Shown here in pieces: positions 59,088 through 64,000 of a DNA stretch of 64,000 nucleotides. Position numbers and translations under genes: made by a program. The stretch covers positions 372,001-436,000 of the forward strand of contig CALSFV010000256.1 in NCBI GenBank assembly GCA_943737045.1. The letters are read 5' to 3'. Source of the DNA: Parapristionchus giblindavisi. Lineage: Eukaryota; Nematoda; Chromadorea; Rhabditida; Diplogasteridae. How positions within the stretch are numbered: position 1 is the first letter of the stretch; each line of letters begins with the position of its first letter. Under the pieces are notes generated by a model. That model was not told the origin of the DNA. It saw nothing but the letters and a program-made list of their open reading frames with translations, and did not search any database.

Positions 59088-60788
59088 CTATATGGATTGC
59101 TGTTGCATCGCTAGACCAAGTTGCTTGGCGGAGAAGTAGAAGCCAGAGATGCAGATGGCACAACCCATTCCTGTAATTATATCGATTTATTCATTGTGGG
59201 CGGAGCTAGATCTTTGATCTCTTTGATCTCACCTATGATGAACTGATCGAATTTGCGATCACGATCGACCATATTTGCGCCCTTGAGCGAGAGATGGAAG
59301 AGGGCCGGCCATATGAAGGATAACATCGTACCTGAAGAAATAATAATGAATATACAGGGTGAGGCAGATTTACGGAGATATGACTTCCAGCATTTATAAT
59401 GACAGGGGCTAATTCCTGGATTTTTTTGAAAAAAATGATGATAATTTATAAATTCATTAGTTTTTTTTGCTGTCTCTAAGATATCTTAAACTTTTTCTGG
59501 TCCTTTTCCTTTCCTCTAGTCCCTCTTGTCTTTATTGCGATTCTCATGCTCAAGGGGAGAGGGAAAGAGAGAGAGAGAAGAAAGAGGGAGGGTGAGAAGG
59601 AAGAGGGAGAAGGGTGAGGGAGAGGGAGAACAAGACGTAGAGAGAAAAGAGCTTATACTGGGGATTACTCAAAGATGAGAAAGATTCATAAGAGGCTTCA
59701 TGTATCTATTTATTTAAAAGTGAAGAGTAAAATTATGGATTGGACCAGCAACTTTTTTTTCGATTAACAAACTTTAAGTCACGCCCGAGCTAATGTGAAA
59801 CTGTCCGCTTTAACGAGACTCTCTTGCTTCTTCTTCTTCGTCTACAAGGGAGTGTTGCCAGAGAGATAAATTAAGCTCGAGTATCCCTTTAAAAGTTACT
59901 GAACGATATACTTAAGAATTTTTTTTACTATATAAAGTATATATTATAATGAAAAAATTTAAAGTTTACTGAACACGAAAAATATAATTTCGCACACTAA
60001 ATGAAAATTATTTACACTATCACCCTAGTTTTTGGAATACAGAAAATCTTAAAGGCAGATGGCATCCAAAAATTTCGATTCGAAATAGTTAAAATAGATG
60101 ATCTCATGTTGATAAGCTCAAAGAACTAATCAGAACTACGTATTTGAAAGTTTGAAAAGACGCTCTGGTAAGAAGTTGGATTACTGTAGCTTGCTCCACA
60201 CCACGGGCGAGGTTTCCTAACTACAGTATGCTAACTCCATCGAAAAGATCAAAATAGCCCAGTATTGAGTTTTATTCTTCATAATTCCCCACTACGGATA
60301 GAATTATCATCAAAATATTCAATTTCAAGTCGTATCCAAAGAGTTGGTGTGGCAATTAGGATAAGGCTCCCGCTATCTGGAGCAGACTGTAGTTTTCTAA
60401 CTGCGCCGTTCTCCTTACCAGAGAATTCTTATGACATAAAATGTATATATTTCGAAACAGAATTTCAAGCTCTTTTATATGAGATCAACTTGTTTTTCGT
60501 TTCCCGGTCCCTTTAAAATGAATAAAGCCAGTCTTTCTTACTTCACTCCACCCTCTTTCAAACCTCGTACACAGAGGGGTTTATAGTACGATTGATTCAA
60601 CAATATTATTATTGGAACCGCTTGTTGATATTTTCCGTAAATAAAGTCCTTTACCGGTAATGTTTCCAATCAGGCCCATGACCTCGATGAGATACGGTAC
60701 TGAGAGAGCGACGAATAGAGTGAAGAGGATTAGGAGAAGACGAAGGAACAACGCCCATTCACGGAGGGAACCATCATTGGAATAGCAA
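59088..60788 (-). CDS. Amino-acid transporter-like protein, C-terminal exons only (partial)
   Basis: Three minus-strand exons: 60788-60655, 59331-59233, 59170-59088 (stop TAG at 59088-59090), in frame with consensus donors gtaaag and gtgaga. The protein part of about 104 residues reads CYSNDGSLREWALFLRLLLI, LFTLFVALSVPYLIEVMGLI, GNITGTMLSFIWPALFHLSL, DRKFDQFIIGMGCAICISGF. Three hydrophobic spans are visible. The order VP-x-[LI]-x-x-[VF]-x-x-L-x-G followed by SF-x-x-P-x-x-F/L-x-L fits the last helices of the SLC36/SLC32 amino acid/auxin permease family, proton- or sodium-coupled transporters of the plasma or lysosomal membrane. The family call is from pattern memory. Upstream exons were not found before the transposon cluster, so the gene is probably continued beyond the window or cut by the insertions. 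Confidence 0.65.
59774..59892. mobile_element. Palindromic TTAA-family element
   Basis: TTAA at 59774-59777 and 59889-59892. Arms gtcacgcccgagctaatg and inverse ttaagctcgagtatccc; the centre carries cttcttcttcttcgtctaca. In an intron of the transporter-like gene. Confidence 0.75.
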
Positions 60789-60887
60789 CTGAAAGAGATT
60801 GAAGATCAAAGATCAAAGATCAGTCCAGGATAAATATATTTTGGCAACGCTATTATAGTGACACCTATATATGAGGCCGTTTGCGTA

Positions 60888-60998
60888 ATGCACTGTTACA
60901 TTTGCCTTACGTGTCTACGCCGTAACCCCCTCCGCCGCCTGTCCGACGCGACGGAGGGGGTTACGGCGTAGACACGTAAGGCAAATGTAACAGTGCAT
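60888..60998. repeat. Perfect 47-bp inverted repeat, 17-nt loop
   Basis: Arms 60888-60934 and 60952-60998 are exact reverse complements as read (atgcactgttacatttgcct ... and inverse), with a loop ccgcctgtccgacgcga. The high G+C of the inner arms (cgccgtaaccccctccg) contrasts with the AT-rich surroundings. Confidence 0.9.
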
Positions 60999-61586
60999 AA
61001 GACTCGACCAAAATATGTTAAATCTGGCACAGTAAAAAAATCAAAATTTGGGGATCGGGGTTCTCAAGGGTTCTGTTGACGATGATCATGTTCATTTTGC
61101 ACCCAGAGCCACCGTTAAGGCCAGACGACGTCGTGTTGAAATCATTTTTTTAGTCATTTCTTCTCACCAGATGGTGCTAAAATTTTCAGAATGTGCACCC
61201 ACGGGCAGAATTCGATGGCAATCACGCCTGTCCAATTCATTTTACATCAAAAAGTTTAAGAAATTTTCAAAATTGAAATTTCTCTCAAAGTCAAGAGTGT
61301 TTTATGCGAGATACAGTAGACGACAAAATTATATCATATTTCAGTTTTTTTCGTCATAAAATGCTTAAAAGTGGTCAAATCTTTCACAATTTTTTAGAGA
61401 TGATAATCCATGCATATATGGTTCTTTGGGCAATTACTTGTTGAGATATCGCAAAAAGCAAAATTTTAAAAATTATTTTGCCAAAATTGCGAAATTGACG
61501 TTTTCCTGTTTTATTTTCTAACAATTTTTATTGTATACTTGTTCGTTTTAATTCATGTTACCATTCATTATTTTATGATTTAGAGT
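60999..61586. other. Likely 5' flank of a Tc1-like element
   Basis: AT-rich, no gene recognised. It precedes the transposase start at 61587 and probably holds its terminal inverted repeat and leader, but the right-hand partner lies outside the window. Confidence 0.4.
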
Positions 61587-64000
61587 ATGGGTAAGCTTCG
61601 TGGAGCAGCCCGTTTAACATGTAACCAGCAGAATTCGATGGTATGAGGAGCCCAAAGAGGAGACACACAAGTGCAGTTATCGCAGTAATTCAACTTGCCC
61701 CAACAAACGATTTTCCAAGTTCCTTACCCACCACATACAGTCGCGCCGGAAAGTCAGTGCCAACTTTTTGTTTTTGCTATATTTTTTTAACCAAGCGTGC
61801 TATGGGGCCGCTTTCGCGAGTTTTTATGGGAAATTTATCGAGGAATCCGGTCCTGATATTGCCGACCCGTGAAAATTTCTCATTATTGCGTAATGATGAC
61901 GCAACCGAAGTCCACTTTTTTGAAAAATCATAACTCCGAGGAAAAATTTTTTCCAGCCAACCGTTCTTCTATAAGTTTGAGATCTACGCGTCGGCTACCC
62001 AGAAAAAGTTTTTTAGGTTGCTGCGATTTTTTTCAACCGCAGCGGCCTTGCTGCAAAATGGCGGCTGCAAACTCAGATCTCAGCTCCAAGACATGCTAGA
62101 GACTCGTTCTTGGGATCAAAATGATCCTTATGATGTCCCAAATAATCCCTGAAAGTGTGGTCCTGATCGCACCACAATTGCCTTCAGTACACCAAAAAGT
62201 CACTTTTTCAGATGACCTCACTTTGAGGGCCTACAATTATGAGAGTGATTTTTCCAAAAATGTGGTTCTTGTGCTAAAATATGCCAAATCCATCCCAGAA
62301 GCCATCCTCACACTTTGGTGAAAACACCTTGCTTCGCATCTTCACGGCAAACGATAAGCGAGCATGCACTCGTTTCGGATGCGCACGTCCAGGGGAGGGG
62401 AAGGAGGGGAGGGGCGCGCGCACTCACAGTGAGTGTGTGCAGGAAAGACTGATGTGGCACCGAGGGGCTGCAAGATGGGTTCTCCCAAGCTTGCAGACGT
62501 ATTCTATGAAGGTTTCGGCACATTTTAGCACAAGAACCGAAATTTTAGAAAAATCACTGTCATAATTGTATGCCCTTAAAGTGAGGACATCTGAAAAAAG
62601 TGACTTTTTGGTGTACTTTTTTTGTGTCCTAGTGATTTTTCTAAAATTTTTCAATTCTTGTTCTAAAATGTATTCTTTCAATTAAAAAATCACTAGGCCA
62701 CCATAAAGTACACCAAAAAGTCACTTTTTTCAGATGTCCTCACTTTAAGGGCATACAATTATGACAGTGATTTTTCTAAAATTTCGGTTCTTGTGCTAAA
62801 ATGTGCCGAAACCTTCATAGAATACGTCTGCAAGCTTGGGAGAACCCATCTTACAGCCCCTCGGTGCCACATCAGTCTTTCCTGCACACACTCACTGTGA
62901 GTGCGCGCGCCCCTCCCCTCCTTCCCCTCCCCTGGACGTGCGCCTCCGAAACGAGTGCATGCTCGCTTATCGTTTGCCGTGAAGATGCGAAGCAAGGTGT
63001 TTTCACCAAAGTGTGAGGATGGCTTCTGGGATGGATTTGGCATATTTTAGCACAAGAACCACATTTTTGGAAAAATCACTCTCATAATTGTAGGCCCTCA
63101 AAGTGAGGTCATCTGAAAAAGTGACTTTTTGGTGTACTGAAGGCAATTGTGGTCCGATCAGGACCAAACTTTCAGGGATTATTTGGGACATCATAAGGAT
63201 CATTTTGATCCCAAGAACGAGTCTCTAGCATGGCTTGGAGCTGAGATCTGAGTTTGCAGCCGCCATTTTGCAGCAAGGCCGCTGCGGTTGAAAAAAATCG
63301 CAGCAACCTAATAAAATTTTTCTGGGTAGCCGACGCGTAGATCTCAAACTTATAGAAGAACGGTTGGCTGGAAAAAATTTTTCCTCGGAGTTATGATTTT
63401 TCAAAAAAGTGGACTTCGGTTGCGTCATCATTACGCAATAATGAGAAATTTTCACGGGTCGGCAATATCAGGACCGGATTCCTCGATAAATTTCCCATAA
63501 AAACTCGCGAAAGCGGCCCCATAGCACGCTTGGTTAAAAAAATATAGCAAAAACAAAAAGTTGGCACTGACTTTCCGGCGCGACTGTACCTGGAAACGTT
63601 CCAGGAACAATTATTAAAGCAGTTGAACCTCATAGACTCGACATGCGGGCGCTACGAAATAACCCCCAAATGTCTACAGGCGTAGTCAAATCGATCTCCC
63701 AGCCACCTGGAGACCCCAAAGTGTCACACCACTTTTCTCAACGTAGTCTGAATGATGCTGGAGTCCATGCACTTCACCCGGTTAATAGGTCATTCATCAG
63801 TCCAAAGAATCAGGCATGAGAAAGTAGAGTGTGCATGCGCGTATCGACCTAGTCGACCAGTAGAGTTGAGAAACATGTTATGATCGGCCGAATCGATGTT
63901 GAATATCGTAGATTTGGAACATATAAATTACGTACGTCATTCCGTTGGTACCCTGTTCGATTCAATGTGACAACTTCATGCAGTCGGGCACGTTTTTTTG
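61587..64000 (+). pseudogene. Tc1-like transposase pseudogene split by a foldback element
   Basis: The left part (61587-61735) reads MGKLRGAARLTCNQQNSM, then a stop, then FNLPQQTIFQVP: the usual length and layout of a Tc1 N-terminus. The right part (63589 to the window end) reads QPPGDPKVSHHF, SLNDAGVHALHPVNRSFISP, KNQA, the second helix-turn-helix region of these transposases, then frame-shifted stretches. Stops and shifts predate or follow the insertion at 61738-63586. The C-terminal catalytic part runs off the window. Confidence 0.7.
61738..63586. mobile_element. 1.85-kb foldback element, 879-bp arms, TA duplication
   Basis: TA flanks at 61736-61737 and 63587-63588. Ends cagtcgcgccggaaagtcag and the inverse. 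Arms 61738-62616 and 62708-63586 are both 879 bp and differ at only a few positions noticed. The 91-bp spacer itself has inverted cctagtgattttt / aaaaaatcactagg. Matching ORFs on both strands are products of the symmetry. TA target and CAG terminus fit a Tc1/mariner-mobilised MITE. Confidence 0.9.

Noticed and set aside
62121..63203. Mirror ORFs (MILMMSQIIPES...) on opposite strands as a gene pair
   Set aside because: They are the two arms of the foldback element. The ORFs are short, have no start context and no domain.

Overview
This is eukaryotic DNA, most likely from a nematode. The introns are numerous and often short, with TTTCAG-type acceptors. Two genes have an acceptor-like AG just before the start codon, as in spliced-leader trans-splicing. 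The first gene is an ADAM protein resembling nematode UNC-71. The non-coding DNA is full of ATTGATTGATT, GATCTTTGATC and TACGGTAG/TACTGTAG words. A diplogastrid such as Pristionchus is a guess from general appearance, not proof. No bacterial genes, CRISPR array, rRNA or tRNA was seen.

Layout. (1) 492-24573, plus: a 27-exon ADAM gene of 1,027 residues, with a metalloprotease site that has lost its catalytic residues. Its introns hold long CT/GA tracts, a 4.4-kb DNA transposon (13350-17733) and a Tc1/mariner relic (18635-20187). (2) 26378-29799, minus: an 11-exon helical, probably BAR-domain protein. (3) 32700-44970, plus: a 15-exon gene (545 aa) with repeats of the type AAR-x-RY-x-RM-[ST]-x-E-[EQ]-R. 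(4) 46729-57988, plus: a 24-exon paralogue (853 aa) with the same repeats and shared intron positions. A 2.86-kb LTR element with apparently identical LTRs sits 15 bases from one of its 3' splice sites. (5) 59088-60788, minus: the last three exons of an amino-acid-transporter-like gene. (6) 60888-64000: a 47-bp-arm hairpin, then a decayed Tc1-like transposase gene split by a 1.85-kb, almost perfectly palindromic foldback element.

The least expected result is a set of eight insertions with CATA-type inverted termini and 8-bp target duplications (one nearly perfect in two cases). One is the 4.4-kb element with a spliced C2H2/SDNAG-type transposase gene; the others are 70-212 bp derivatives. A second short palindromic family sits in TTAA. 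Many introns begin with GTACGGTA, a word also common elsewhere here.

The protein-coding genes do not form an obvious pathway. Functional links can only be suggested for the two repeat-protein paralogues, which are probably nuclear and nucleic-acid binding. Exon models were built by hand. The ADAM and both repeat-protein models add up to whole codons, which supports them.
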